This document shows positions 28,127-36,878 of a stretch of 57,044 nt of DNA, in pieces. The DNA lies in contig NZ_BATI01000038.1 of assembly GCF_000467105.1 (NCBI RefSeq), positions 1 to 57,044 of the forward strand, in the 5' to 3' direction. This DNA comes from Aquipseudomonas alcaligenes NBRC 14159. GTDB taxonomy: Bacteria; Pseudomonadota; Gammaproteobacteria; Pseudomonadales; Pseudomonadaceae. The stretch's first letter is position 1, and each line of letters starts with the position of its first letter. The notes under the pieces were generated by a model. That model was given only the letters and a program-made list of their open reading frames with translations, searched no databases and was not told the DNA's origin. Both the position numbers and the translations under genes were made by a program.

Positions 28127-29671
28127 ATGCAGCAACTCAATCCTTCCGAAATTAGTGAAATCATCAAGGGACGTATCGAGAAACTCGACGTCTCTTCCCA
28201 AGCCCGCAACGAAGGTACCGTGGTATCCGTTTCCGACGGTATCGTGCGTATCTACGGTCTGGCCGACGTCATGTACGGCGAAATGATCGAGTTCCCGGGT
28301 GGTGTCTACGGTATGGCGCTGAACCTGGAGCAAGACTCCGTTGGTGCCGTTGTGCTGGGTGCATACACCAGCCTCGCCGAAGGCATGAGCGCCAAGTGCA
28401 CCGGCCGCATCCTGGAAGTCCCGGTTGGTCCGGAACTGCTGGGTCGCGTAGTCGACGCACTGGGCAACCCGATCGACGGCAAAGGCCCGATCAATGCTCA
28501 GGCCACCGACGCCGTTGAAAAAGTTGCACCGGGCGTGATCTGGCGTAAGTCGGTCGACCAGCCGGTACAGACCGGTTACAAGTCGGTTGACGCCATGATC
28601 CCGGTAGGCCGTGGTCAGCGCGAGCTGATCATCGGTGACCGTCAGATCGGTAAGACCGCTCTGGCCGTCGACGCCATCATCAACCAGAAGAACAGCGGTA
28701 TCCGCTGCGTCTACGTTGCCATCGGTCAGAAGCAATCGACCATCGCCAACGTAGTGCGCAAGCTGGAAGAAGCTGGCGCCCTGGCCAACACCATCGTGGT
28801 AGCCGCTAGCGCTTCCGAGTCGGCTGCTCTGCAGTTCCTGGCTCCGTACGCCGGTTGCACCATGGGCGAATACTTCCGCGACCGCGGTGAAGACGCCCTG
28901 ATCGTGTACGACGACCTGTCCAAACAGGCTGTTGCCTACCGCCAGATCTCCCTGCTGCTGCGCCGTCCGCCGGGCCGCGAAGCTTATCCGGGCGACGTGT
29001 TCTATCTCCACAGCCGTCTGCTGGAGCGCGCTTCCCGCGTTTCCGAAGAGTACGTCGAGAAGTTCACCAATGGCGCCGTGACTGGCAAGACCGGTTCCCT
29101 GACCGCTCTGCCGATCATCGAAACCCAGGCTGGTGACGTTTCCGCGTTCGTTCCTACCAACGTGATCTCCATCACCGACGGTCAGATCTTCCTGGAATCG
29201 GCCATGTTCAACTCGGGTATCCGTCCGGCCGTCAACGCCGGTATCTCGGTTTCCCGCGTGGGTGGTGCCGCTCAGACCAAGATCATCAAGAAGCTGTCCG
29301 GTGGTATCCGTACCGCTCTGGCTCAGTACCGTGAACTGGCGGCTTTCGCCCAGTTCGCTTCTGACCTGGACGAGGCTACCCGCAAGCAGCTGGATCACGG
29401 TCAGCGCGTTACCGAGCTGATGAAGCAGAAGCAGTACGCGCCGATGTCCATCGCCGACATGTCGGTGAGCCTGTATGCCGCCGAGCGTGGTTTCCTGGCC
29501 GACGTCGAAGTCGCCAAGATCATCAGCTTCGAGCAGGCCCTGATCGCCTTCTTCAACCGTGAGAACGCCGCACTGATGGCGAAGATCAACGAGAAGGGCG
29601 ACTTCAATGACGACATCGATGGCCAGCTGAAAGCCGGTATCGAGAAGTTCAAGGCCACCCAAACCTGGTAA
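28127..29671 (+). CDS. atpA: F0F1 ATP synthase subunit alpha
   Basis: The 514-residue non-catalytic F1 subunit has the P-loop GDRQIGKT and the F1 signature near PAVNAGISVSRVGG. It alternates with beta in the F1 hexamer. The family length is about 513. GGGGCAGC-type SD lies upstream. It is followed by atpG after 50 bp. Confidence 0.98.
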   Translation: MQQLNPSEISEIIKGRIEKLDVSSQARNEGTVVSVSDGIVRIYGLADVMYGEMIEFPGGVYGMALNLEQDSVGAVVLGAYTSLAEGMSAKCTGRILEVPVGPELLGRVVDALGNPIDGKGPINAQATDAVEKVAPGVIWRKSVDQPVQTGYKSVDAMIPVGRGQRELIIGDRQIGKTALAVDAIINQKNSGIRCVYVAIGQKQSTIANVVRKLEEAGALANTIVVAASASESAALQFLAPYAGCTMGEYFRDRGEDALIVYDDLSKQAVAYRQISLLLRRPPGREAYPGDVFYLHSRLLERASRVSEEYVEKFTNGAVTGKTGSLTALPIIETQAGDVSAFVPTNVISITDGQIFLESAMFNSGIRPAVNAGISVSRVGGAAQTKIIKKLSGGIRTALAQYRELAAFAQFASDLDEATRKQLDHGQRVTELMKQKQYAPMSIADMSVSLYAAERGFLADVEVAKIISFEQALIAFFNRENAALMAKINEKGDFNDDIDGQLKAGIEKFKATQTW

Positions 29672-29721
29672 GCCGCAGTGGGGGCCGCGAGGTCCCCGCT
29701 TGCTAACCTGATAGGTGTTAC

Positions 29722-30582
29722 ATGGCAGGCGCAAAAGAGATTCGCAGCAAGATTGCGAGCATCAAAAGCACGCAGAAGATCACCAGCGCCATGGAGAAGG
29801 TGGCGACCAGCAAGATGCGCAGGGCTCAACAGCGCATGGCTGCCAGTCGTCCCTACGCGGAGCGTATCCGCCAGGTGATTGGTCATCTGGCCAACGCCAA
29901 CCCGGAATATCGTCACCCGTTCATGATCGAGCGTGAAGTCAAGCGCGTCGGTTACGTGGTGGTGAGTTCGGACCGTGGTCTGTGCGGTGGTCTGAATACC
30001 AACCTGTTCAAGGCTCTGGTCAAGGACATGACGAGCAATCGCGAGCAAGGCGTGGAGATCGATCTCTGCGTGATTGGCAGCAAGGGTGCGGCGTTCTTCC
30101 GCAACTTTGGTGGCAATGTCGTTGCTGCGATCAGTCACCTGGGCGAAGAACCCTCGATCAACGATCTGATCGGTTCCGTCAAGGTCATGCTCGATGCTTA
30201 CCTGGAAGGTCGCATCGATCGTCTGTCCGTGGTCTCGAACAAGTTCGTCAATACCATGACGCAAAAGCCGACAGTGGAGCAGCTCGTTCCCCTGGTGGCG
30301 ACTCCGGATGAAGGTCTCAAGCACCACTGGGACTACCTGTACGAACCCGACGCCAAACAGCTGCTCGACGGTCTGATGGTGCGTTATGTGGAGTCGCAGG
30401 TGTACCAGGCGGTGGTCGAGAACGCTGCTGCTGAACAGGCGGCACGGATGATCGCAATGAAGAACGCCACCGACAACGCTGGCGATCTGATCAAAGACCT
30501 GCAGCTGATTTACAACAAGGCGCGTCAGGCAGCGATCACCCAGGAAATTTCGGAAATCGTCGGCGGCGCTGCCGCGGTTTAA
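29722..30582 (+). CDS. atpG: F0F1 ATP synthase subunit gamma
   Basis: The 286-residue central rotor shaft begins MAGAKEIRSKIASIKSTQKI and ends with the C-terminal helix signature ITQEISEIVGGAAAV. Both terminal helices form the coiled coil that turns inside F1. It lies 30 bp before atpD. Confidence 0.98.
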   Translation: MAGAKEIRSKIASIKSTQKITSAMEKVATSKMRRAQQRMAASRPYAERIRQVIGHLANANPEYRHPFMIEREVKRVGYVVVSSDRGLCGGLNTNLFKALVKDMTSNREQGVEIDLCVIGSKGAAFFRNFGGNVVAAISHLGEEPSINDLIGSVKVMLDAYLEGRIDRLSVVSNKFVNTMTQKPTVEQLVPLVATPDEGLKHHWDYLYEPDAKQLLDGLMVRYVESQVYQAVVENAAAEQAARMIAMKNATDNAGDLIKDLQLIYNKARQAAITQEISEIVGGAAAV

Positions 30583-30612
30583 GAACGGTTCAAATATTCA
30601 GAGGAACCAAAG

Positions 30613-31989
30613 ATGAGTAGCGGACGTATCGTTCAAATCATCGGCGCCGTTATCGACGTGGAATTCCCGCGTGATCAAGTGCCGAGTGTTTATGAAGCGC
30701 TGAAAGTAGTTGGCGCCGAAACCACCCTGGAAGTTCAGCAGCAGCTGGGCGACGGTGTGGTGCGTTCCATCGCCATGGGCTCGACCGAAGGTCTGAAGCG
30801 TGGCCTGGACGTCACCCGTACTGGCAAGGCCATCTCCGTACCGGTCGGTAAAGCGACCCTGGGCCGGATCATGGACGTGCTGGGCAATCCGATTGACGAA
30901 GCTGGCCCGATCGGCGAAGAAGAGCAGTGGGAAATCCACCGCGCTGCGCCGTCGTACGCCGAGCAAGCGGGCGGCAACGACCTGCTGGAAACCGGTATCA
31001 AGGTAATCGACCTGGTCTGCCCGTTCGCCAAGGGCGGTAAGGTCGGTCTGTTCGGTGGCGCCGGCGTCGGCAAGACCGTGAACATGATGGAACTGATCCG
31101 TAACATCGCCATGGAACACAGCGGTTATTCCGTGTTCGCTGGTGTGGGTGAGCGTACTCGTGAGGGTAACGACTTCTACCACGAGATGAAGGACTCCAAC
31201 GTTCTCGACAAAGTGGCCCTGGTCTACGGCCAGATGAACGAGCCGCCAGGCAACCGTTTGCGCGTGGCACTGACCGGCCTGACCATGGCCGAGAAGTTCC
31301 GTGACGAAGGTCGTGACGTTCTGCTGTTCGTCGACAACATCTACCGTTACACCCTCGCCGGTACCGAAGTATCCGCACTGCTGGGCCGTATGCCTTCCGC
31401 AGTAGGTTACCAGCCGACTCTGGCCGAAGAGATGGGCGTTCTGCAGGAGCGTATTACCTCCACCAAGAACGGCTCGATCACCTCGGTACAGGCCGTATAC
31501 GTACCCGCGGACGACCTGACCGACCCGAGCCCGGCAACCACCTTCGCCCACTTGGACGCCACCGTCGTACTGTCGCGTGACATCGCCTCCCTGGGTATCT
31601 ACCCGGCTGTGGATCCGCTGGACTCCACCTCCCGTCAGCTCGATCCGCTGGTGGTTGGTCAGGAGCACTACGAGACCGCGCGTGGCGTGCAGTACGTACT
31701 GCAGCGCTACAAGGAACTGAAGGACATCATCGCGATCCTCGGTATGGACGAGCTGTCCGAAGCGGACAAGCAACTGGTAGCCCGTGCTCGTAAGATCCAG
31801 CGCTTCCTGTCCCAGCCGTTCTTCGTGGCTGAAGTCTTCACCGGCTCCCCGGGCAAGTACGTTTCCCTGAAGGACACCATCGCTGGTTTCAGCGGCATCC
31901 TGAAAGGTGACTACGATCACCTGCCGGAGCAGGCGTTCTACATGGTTGGCAGCATCGACGAAGCCATCGAGAAAGCCAAGAAACTGTAA
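30613..31989 (+). CDS. atpD: F0F1 ATP synthase subunit beta
   Basis: The 458-residue catalytic subunit carries the P-loop GGAGVGKT, the GERTREGNDFY motif with the catalytic glutamate, and PSAVGYQPTLAEEMG. It hydrolyses or makes ATP at the F1 interface. It lies 41 bp before atpC. Confidence 0.98.
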   Translation: MSSGRIVQIIGAVIDVEFPRDQVPSVYEALKVVGAETTLEVQQQLGDGVVRSIAMGSTEGLKRGLDVTRTGKAISVPVGKATLGRIMDVLGNPIDEAGPIGEEEQWEIHRAAPSYAEQAGGNDLLETGIKVIDLVCPFAKGGKVGLFGGAGVGKTVNMMELIRNIAMEHSGYSVFAGVGERTREGNDFYHEMKDSNVLDKVALVYGQMNEPPGNRLRVALTGLTMAEKFRDEGRDVLLFVDNIYRYTLAGTEVSALLGRMPSAVGYQPTLAEEMGVLQERITSTKNGSITSVQAVYVPADDLTDPSPATTFAHLDATVVLSRDIASLGIYPAVDPLDSTSRQLDPLVVGQEHYETARGVQYVLQRYKELKDIIAILGMDELSEADKQLVARARKIQRFLSQPFFVAEVFTGSPGKYVSLKDTIAGFSGILKGDYDHLPEQAFYMVGSIDEAIEKAKKL

Positions 31990-32030
31990 TCCCCTGTGCG
32001 CCCGGCAACGGGCGCTCGTGAGGCAAGCGT

Positions 32031-32450
32031 ATGGCCATTACTGTCCATTGCGACATCGTCAGTGCCGAAGCGGAGATCTTCTCCGGTCTGGTCGAGATGG
32101 TGATCGCGCACGGCAACCTGGGCGATCTCGGTATCGCTCCGGGCCACGCCCCGCTGATCACCGACCTGAAGCCGGGCCCCATCCGCCTGGTCAAGCAGGG
32201 TGGCGAGCATGAGGTGTTCTACATCTCGGGTGGTTTCCTCGAAGTGCAGCCGAACATGGTGAAGGTCCTGGCCGACACCGTGACTCGTGCCGGCGACATC
32301 GACGAAGCTGCTGCTCAGGAGGCCCTCAAGGCCGCCGAGAAAGCGCTCAACGAGAAAGGCTCGGAATTCAACTATGGTTCCGCCGCCGCTCACCTGGCCG
32401 AAGTGGCAGCTCAGCTGCGCACCGTCCAGCAGATGCGCAAGAAGTACTGA
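32031..32450 (+). CDS. atpC: F0F1 ATP synthase subunit epsilon
   Basis: The 139-residue product has an N-terminal beta-barrel (MAITVHCDIVSAEAEIFSG) with the family motif LGIAPGHAPLIT, and a C-terminal helical hairpin rich in Ala and Lys that can inhibit ATP hydrolysis. It is the last gene of the operon, followed by a strong terminator. Confidence 0.97.
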   Translation: MAITVHCDIVSAEAEIFSGLVEMVIAHGNLGDLGIAPGHAPLITDLKPGPIRLVKQGGEHEVFYISGGFLEVQPNMVKVLADTVTRAGDIDEAAAQEALKAAEKALNEKGSEFNYGSAAAHLAEVAAQLRTVQQMRKKY

Positions 32451-32482
32451 GGCTCGTCCTCCGGCTTCCAGCGTCAGCGAGT

Positions 32483-32512
32483 AAAAGGGTAGCCTTGGCT
32501 ACCCTTTTTCTT
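32483..32512 (+). terminator. Intrinsic terminator of the atp operon
   Basis: AAAGGGTAGCC (32484-32494) pairs with GGCTACCCTTT (32497-32507), a tight stem with a 2-nt loop followed by TTCTTTTTC. Confidence 0.92.
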
Positions 32513-32530
32513 TTTCTGCCGGAATATATC

Positions 32531-32567
32531 CCCCTCTCCCCCCGGGAGAAGGGCTAGGGCGAGGGAG
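32531..32567. repeat. Dispersed-type palindromic repeat (CCCTCTCC...GGGAGAAGGG...GAGGGAG)
   Basis: The sequence between the atp terminator and glmU has the CCCTCTCC / GGGAGAAGGG / GCGAGGGAG layout of a common intergenic palindromic repeat seen in many proteobacteria. Only one copy is visible here, so membership of a repeat family rests on recall of its form. Confidence 0.45.
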
Positions 32568-32638
32568 TGAGCTCCCTTGTCTATCGGCGGCCTTCCATGG
32601 GCTCGCATCCGGGCAATACAGTTACAGGATCTGCCTCT

Positions 32639-34003
32639 ATGTCCCTCGATATCGTCATTCTCGCCGCCGGCCAGGGCACCCGCATGCGTTCGGCTCTGCC
32701 CAAGGTCCTGCACCCGGTGGCCGGCAAGCCCATGCTCGGCCACGTCATCGACACCGCCCGCGCGCTTGCGCCGCGCAAGATCCACGTGGTGATCGGCCAC
32801 GGTGCCGAACGGGTGCGCGAGCGCCTGGCGGCCGACGATGTTCACTTCGTGCTGCAGGCAGAGCAGCTGGGCACCGGCCATGCCGTGGCGCAGGCCGTGC
32901 CGGGCATCGATGCCGAGCGAGTCCTGGTGCTCTACGGCGATGTGCCATTGATCCAGGCCGATACCCTGCGCCGTCTGCTGGAGCGCTCCAGCGTGGACCA
33001 GGCGGCGCTGCTCAGCGTGGTGATGCAGGACCCCACCGGCTACGGCCGCATCCTGCGCGATGATGCCGGGCGCGTGCTGGGCATCGTCGAGCAGAAGGAC
33101 GCCACGCCGGAACAGCGGGCGATCAAGGAGGGCAACACCGGCATCTTCGCCCTGCCAGGCAAGCGCCTGGGCGATTGGCTGAGCCGGTTGTCCAACAACA
33201 ACGCCCAGGGCGAGTACTACCTGACCGACGTGGTGGCGCTGGCGGTGGCGGACGGTATTCCGGTGGTCACCGAACACCCGCAGGACGAACTGGAAGTGCT
33301 CGGTGCCAACGACCGTTTGCAGCTGGCGCAACTCGAGCGCTACTACCAGCAGCGCGCTGCCCGCGGCCTGATGGCCCAAGGCGTGACCCTGCTGGACCCG
33401 GCACGCTTCGACCTGCGGGGTGAGGCAACGGTGGGCCGCGATGTGCTGATCGACGTCAACGTGATCCTCGAAGGCAAGGTGGTCATCGAGGACGACGTGC
33501 AGATCGGCCCGAACTGCGTAATCAAGGACTCGGTGCTGCGCCGCGGCGCCATCGTCAAAGCCAACAGCCACCTGGAAGGTGCCGAACTGGGCGAGGGCGC
33601 CGATTGCGGTCCGTTTGCCCGTCTGCGTCCGGGCGCCAGGCTGGGCGCCAAGGCCCATGTCGGCAACTTCGTCGAGCTGAAGAACGCCGTGCTGGGCGAC
33701 GGTGCCAAGGCCGGGCACCTGAGCTACCTGGGCGACGCCGAGATCGGCGCGCGCACCAACATCGGCGCCGGCACCATCACTTGCAACTACGACGGCGCCA
33801 ACAAGCACCGCACCGTGATGGGCGAAGACGTGTTCATCGGTTCCAATAGCTCCATCGTCGCCCCCGTGACCCTGGGCAATGGCGCCACCACCGGTGCCGG
33901 CTCTACCGTGACCCAGGATGTACCGGCGGCCGCCCTGGCCGTTGGGCGTGCCAAGCAGCGCAATATCGAAGGCTGGAAGCGCCCGCAGAAGGCGCCGAAG
34001 TAG
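32639..34003 (+). CDS. glmU: Bifunctional UDP-N-acetylglucosamine pyrophosphorylase / glucosamine-1-phosphate N-acetyltransferase
   Basis: GlmU makes UDP-GlcNAc for peptidoglycan and LPS. ATG 32639 gives the expected 454 residues (MSLDIVILAAGQGTRMRSAL); a longer opening at 32567 lies in the repeat region and is rejected. The N-terminal half has the pyrophosphorylase signature GQGTRM...PKVLHP; the C-terminal half is a left-handed beta helix of hexapeptide repeats with the acetyl-CoA site region NYDGANKHRT. It supplies the end product of the pathway begun by GlmS 0.9 kb downstream. Confidence 0.98.
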   Translation: MSLDIVILAAGQGTRMRSALPKVLHPVAGKPMLGHVIDTARALAPRKIHVVIGHGAERVRERLAADDVHFVLQAEQLGTGHAVAQAVPGIDAERVLVLYGDVPLIQADTLRRLLERSSVDQAALLSVVMQDPTGYGRILRDDAGRVLGIVEQKDATPEQRAIKEGNTGIFALPGKRLGDWLSRLSNNNAQGEYYLTDVVALAVADGIPVVTEHPQDELEVLGANDRLQLAQLERYYQQRAARGLMAQGVTLLDPARFDLRGEATVGRDVLIDVNVILEGKVVIEDDVQIGPNCVIKDSVLRRGAIVKANSHLEGAELGEGADCGPFARLRPGARLGAKAHVGNFVELKNAVLGDGAKAGHLSYLGDAEIGARTNIGAGTITCNYDGANKHRTVMGEDVFIGSNSSIVAPVTLGNGATTGAGSTVTQDVPAAALAVGRAKQRNIEGWKRPQKAPK

Positions 34004-34021
34004 CAGGCCTGCCATTGTGCT

Positions 34022-34045
34022 GAAAGGCGGCTCAGGCCGCCTTTC
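34022..34045 (+). terminator. Hairpin terminator between glmU and glmR
   Basis: GAAAGGCGGC and GCCGCCTTTC form a 10-bp stem around TCAG. The downstream tract (GTCAATC) is poor in T, but the AAA/TTT arm ends help. Confidence 0.7.
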
Positions 34046-34100
34046 GTCAATCTGGCGCTTGACCTGACGCTTTCGTTAGGTTTTGATTCGCGCACTTATC

Positions 34101-34113
34101 TTTCGAATCGAAA
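34101..34113. promoter_or_regulatory. Candidate GlmR operator overlapping the translation start region
   Basis: TTTCGAATCGAAA is a palindrome with 6-bp arms and a single central base, ending 5 nt before the glmR ATG. DeoR-family regulators bind TTTCG-type repeats, and further TTTCG/ATTCG half-sites lie just upstream (34069-34090). Autoregulation is inferred. Confidence 0.5.
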
Positions 34114-34118
34114 CTTAA

Positions 34119-34886
34119 ATGTCGAAACGCAACACGCCCCAGCGCCGCCACGCAATCCTGGCCTTGCTCAACGAGCAGGGCGAGGTAGTCGTAGATGCCT
34201 TGGCGCAGCATTTCGCCACTTCCGAAGTTACGATCCGAAAGGACCTGGCCGAACTGGAGAAGAACGGTCTGCTGCTGCGTCGTTACGGCGGTGCGGTGCC
34301 CATGCCGCAGGAGCTGATCGGCGAGCCGGCCCAGCCCATTTCCCGCCACAAGCAGGCCATTGCCCGCGCGGCGGTCGGCCTGATCCGCGAGCACGCGCGC
34401 ATCATCATCGACAGTGGTAGTACCACCGCGGCGATGATCCCGCAGCTTGGCCGCCAGCCGGGCCTGGTGGTGATGACCAACTCGCTGAACGTGGCCAACG
34501 CCTTGCGCGATATCGAGCACGAACCGGTGCTGCTGATGACCGGCGGCACCTGGGACCCGCACTCGGAGTCCTTCCAGGGCCAGGTCGCCGAACAGGTGCT
34601 GCGCTCCTATGATTTCGACCAGCTGTTCATCGGTGCCGATGGCATTGACCTGGAGCGCGGCACTACCACCTTCAACGAGCTGCTGGGTCTGTCGCGGGTC
34701 ATGGCCGAAGTGGCCCGCGAGGTCATCGTCATGGTCGAGAGCGACAAGGTCGGCCGGCGTATTCCCAATCTGGAGCTGCCCTGGAGCAGCGTCCATACCC
34801 TGATCACCGACGACCGCCTGGATAGCCAGGTGGCCGAACAGATACGCGCGCGCGGGGTCCAGCTGATCCTCGCCGCCGCTTCCTGA
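34119..34886 (+). CDS. glmR: DeoR-family transcriptional regulator of glmS (GlmR)
   Basis: The 255-residue protein has the DeoR N-terminal helix-turn-helix (RRHAILALLNEQGEVVVDAL, then TSEVTIRKDLAELEKNGLLL) and a C-terminal sugar-phosphate-sensing domain (IDSGSTTAAMIP, MTGGTWDPHSESFQG, LFIGADGIDL). Its position between glmU and glmS matches the Pseudomonas glmR, which is thought to tune amino-sugar synthesis. It lies 11 bp before glmS, so they are cotranscribed. No Shine-Dalgarno is visible before ATG 34119 and the candidate operator abuts it. Confidence 0.93.
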   Translation: MSKRNTPQRRHAILALLNEQGEVVVDALAQHFATSEVTIRKDLAELEKNGLLLRRYGGAVPMPQELIGEPAQPISRHKQAIARAAVGLIREHARIIIDSGSTTAAMIPQLGRQPGLVVMTNSLNVANALRDIEHEPVLLMTGGTWDPHSESFQGQVAEQVLRSYDFDQLFIGADGIDLERGTTTFNELLGLSRVMAEVAREVIVMVESDKVGRRIPNLELPWSSVHTLITDDRLDSQVAEQIRARGVQLILAAAS

Positions 34887-34897
34887 GGAGAACCCCT

Positions 34898-36733
34898 ATG
34901 TGTGGCATCGTTGGCGCCGTCGCCGAACGCAACATCACCCCGATCCTGGTCGAAGGCCTCAAGCGCCTGGAGTACCGCGGCTATGACAGCGCCGGCGTAG
35001 CGGTCTTCACCCAGGCCGGTACGCTGCAGCGTCGTCGCCGCGTCGGCAAGGTCGCCGAGCTGGAACAGGCCCTAGCCGCTGAGCCGCTGACCGGCAACCT
35101 GGGCATCGCCCACACCCGCTGGGCCACCCACGGCGCGCCGAGCGAGCGCAACGCCCACCCGCATTTCTCCGGGGAAGAATTGGCCGTGGTGCACAACGGC
35201 ATCATTGAGAACCACGAGGAGCTGCGCGAGCGCCTCAAAGGCCTTGGCTATGTCTTCACCTCCGACACCGACACCGAGACCATCGTCCACCTGCTGCAGC
35301 ACAAGCTGCAGCAGCTCGGCGACCTCACTGCTGCGCTCAAGGCCGCGATTCCCGAGCTGCATGGCGCCTACGGCCTGGCGGTGATCAGCGCCAAGCAGCC
35401 GGACCGCATCCTCGCCGCGCGCAGCGGCAGCCCCCTGGTGATCGGCCTGGGCCTGGGCGAGAACTTCCTCGCCTCCGACCAGCTCGCATTGAGACAAGTG
35501 ACGGACCGCTTTATGTACCTGGAGGAGGGCGATATCGCCGAGATCCGTCGCGACAGCGTGCAGATCTGGGACGTTGCTGGCCAACCGGTACAGCGTGAGT
35601 CGGTGCAGTACCACGAGGGCGCCGAGGCCGCCGACAAGGGCGAGTACCGCCACTTCATGCTCAAGGAAATCCACGAGCAGCCCAAGGTCGTGCAGCGCAC
35701 CCTGGAAGGCCGCCTGGGCGGCGATCACGTGCTGGTCCAGGCCTTCGGCCCGCAAGCCGCCGAACTGTTCGCCAAGGTGCGCAACGTGCAGATCGTCGCC
35801 TGCGGTACCAGCTACCACGCCGGCATGGTCGCTCGTTACTGGCTGGAGGCGCTGACCGGCATTCCCTGCCAGATCGAAGTGGCCAGCGAATTCCGCTACC
35901 GCCAGGTGGCCGTGCAGCCGGACAGCCTGTTCATCACCATCTCCCAGTCCGGCGAGACTGCCGACACCCTGGCCGCCCTGCGCAATGCCAAACAAGCCGG
36001 GTATCTGGCCAGCCTGACCATCTGCAATGTCGGCACCAGCTCCCTGGTGCGCGAGTCCGACCTGTGCCTGCTGACCCAGGCTGGTCCGGAAATCGGCGTC
36101 GCCTCGACCAAGGCCTTCACCACCCAGCTGGTCTCCCTGCTGCTGCTGACCCTGGCCCTCGGCCAGGTGCGCGGCACCCTGCAGGCCGGTGTCGCTGCCG
36201 AGCTGGTGGAAGAGCTGCGTCGCCTGCCGACTCGCCTGGGCGAGGCGCTGGCCATGGACAAGACCGTGGAGAAGGTCGCCGAGCTGTTCGCCGAGAAGCA
36301 CCACACCCTGTTCCTCGGCCGCGGTGCCCAATACCCGGTGGCCATGGAAGGTGCGCTCAAGCTCAAGGAAATCTCCTACATCCACGCCGAGGCCTACCCG
36401 GCCGGCGAACTCAAGCACGGCCCGCTGGCCCTGGTCGACGCCGACATGCCGGTGGTCACCGTGGCACCGAACAACGAGCTGCTGGAGAAGCTCAAGTCCA
36501 ACCTGCAGGAAGTCCGCGCCCGTGGCGGCCAGCTGATCGTCTTCGCCGACGGCGCCGCCGGCCTGGGCAATGGCGAAGGCACGCACGTCATCAATATGCC
36601 GCACATCCACGACGTGTTGGCGCCGATCCTCTACACCGTGCCGCTGCAGCTGCTGTCTTACTACGTGGCCGTGCTCAAGGGCACCGACGTGGACCAGCCG
36701 CGTAACCTGGCCAAGTCGGTGACGGTGGAATAA
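34898..36733 (+). CDS. glmS: Glutamine-fructose-6-phosphate aminotransferase (isomerizing)
   Basis: GlmS makes glucosamine-6-phosphate from fructose-6-phosphate and glutamine. The 611-residue protein has the Ntn glutaminase domain with catalytic Cys2 (MCGIVGAVAERNIT), two SIS sugar-isomerase domains (CGTSYHAGMVARYW; SQSGETADTLAALR) and the conserved C-terminus ending in LAKSVTVE. The codons for that end are the recognition site of TnsD in Tn7 elements, and a Tn7-family element is inserted 25 bp beyond the stop. The gene has thereby lost its adjacent terminator, so transcripts should run into tnsA. Confidence 0.98.
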   Translation: MCGIVGAVAERNITPILVEGLKRLEYRGYDSAGVAVFTQAGTLQRRRRVGKVAELEQALAAEPLTGNLGIAHTRWATHGAPSERNAHPHFSGEELAVVHNGIIENHEELRERLKGLGYVFTSDTDTETIVHLLQHKLQQLGDLTAALKAAIPELHGAYGLAVISAKQPDRILAARSGSPLVIGLGLGENFLASDQLALRQVTDRFMYLEEGDIAEIRRDSVQIWDVAGQPVQRESVQYHEGAEAADKGEYRHFMLKEIHEQPKVVQRTLEGRLGGDHVLVQAFGPQAAELFAKVRNVQIVACGTSYHAGMVARYWLEALTGIPCQIEVASEFRYRQVAVQPDSLFITISQSGETADTLAALRNAKQAGYLASLTICNVGTSSLVRESDLCLLTQAGPEIGVASTKAFTTQLVSLLLLTLALGQVRGTLQAGVAAELVEELRRLPTRLGEALAMDKTVEKVAELFAEKHHTLFLGRGAQYPVAMEGALKLKEISYIHAEAYPAGELKHGPLALVDADMPVVTVAPNNELLEKLKSNLQEVRARGGQLIVFADGAAGLGNGEGTHVINMPHIHDVLAPILYTVPLQLLSYYVAVLKGTDVDQPRNLAKSVTVE

Positions 36734-36753
36734 GCCGAAAGCGAAACGAGAAA

Positions 36754-36758
36754 GCGGG
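36754..36758. repeat. Target-site duplication, glmS-proximal copy (GCGGG)
   Basis: GCGGG occurs directly before the TGT tip (36759) and again directly after the ACA tip (56475-56479). Five bases is the Tn7 duplication length, and the insertion lies 25 bp from the glmS stop, the classical attTn7 position. Confidence 0.95.
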
Positions 36759-36824
36759 TGTGGGATGCAAATAAAGTTTCATCCGTTTTAATAAAGTATC
36801 ATCCTTGCAAATAAAGTTTCATCC
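36759..36824. repeat. Tn7-R end with three TnsB-type sites
   Basis: After the TGTGGGAT tip, AATAAAGTTTCATCC occurs at 36770-36784 and 36810-36824, with the variant AATAAAGTATCATCC at 36790-36804. The phase is exactly 20 bp, about two helical turns. Dense packing at the glmS-proximal end matches the right end of Tn7. Confidence 0.93.
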
Positions 36825-36878
36825 TGAGCCTGTATCTGCTATGTTGAGGTCATCGACACAGGGGGTGCAGGCTTTCTC

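Noticed and set aside
32567..32638. A 24-codon N-terminal extension of glmU
   Set aside because: It lies partly in the palindromic repeat and is not conserved; ATG 32639 gives the known GlmU N-terminus.
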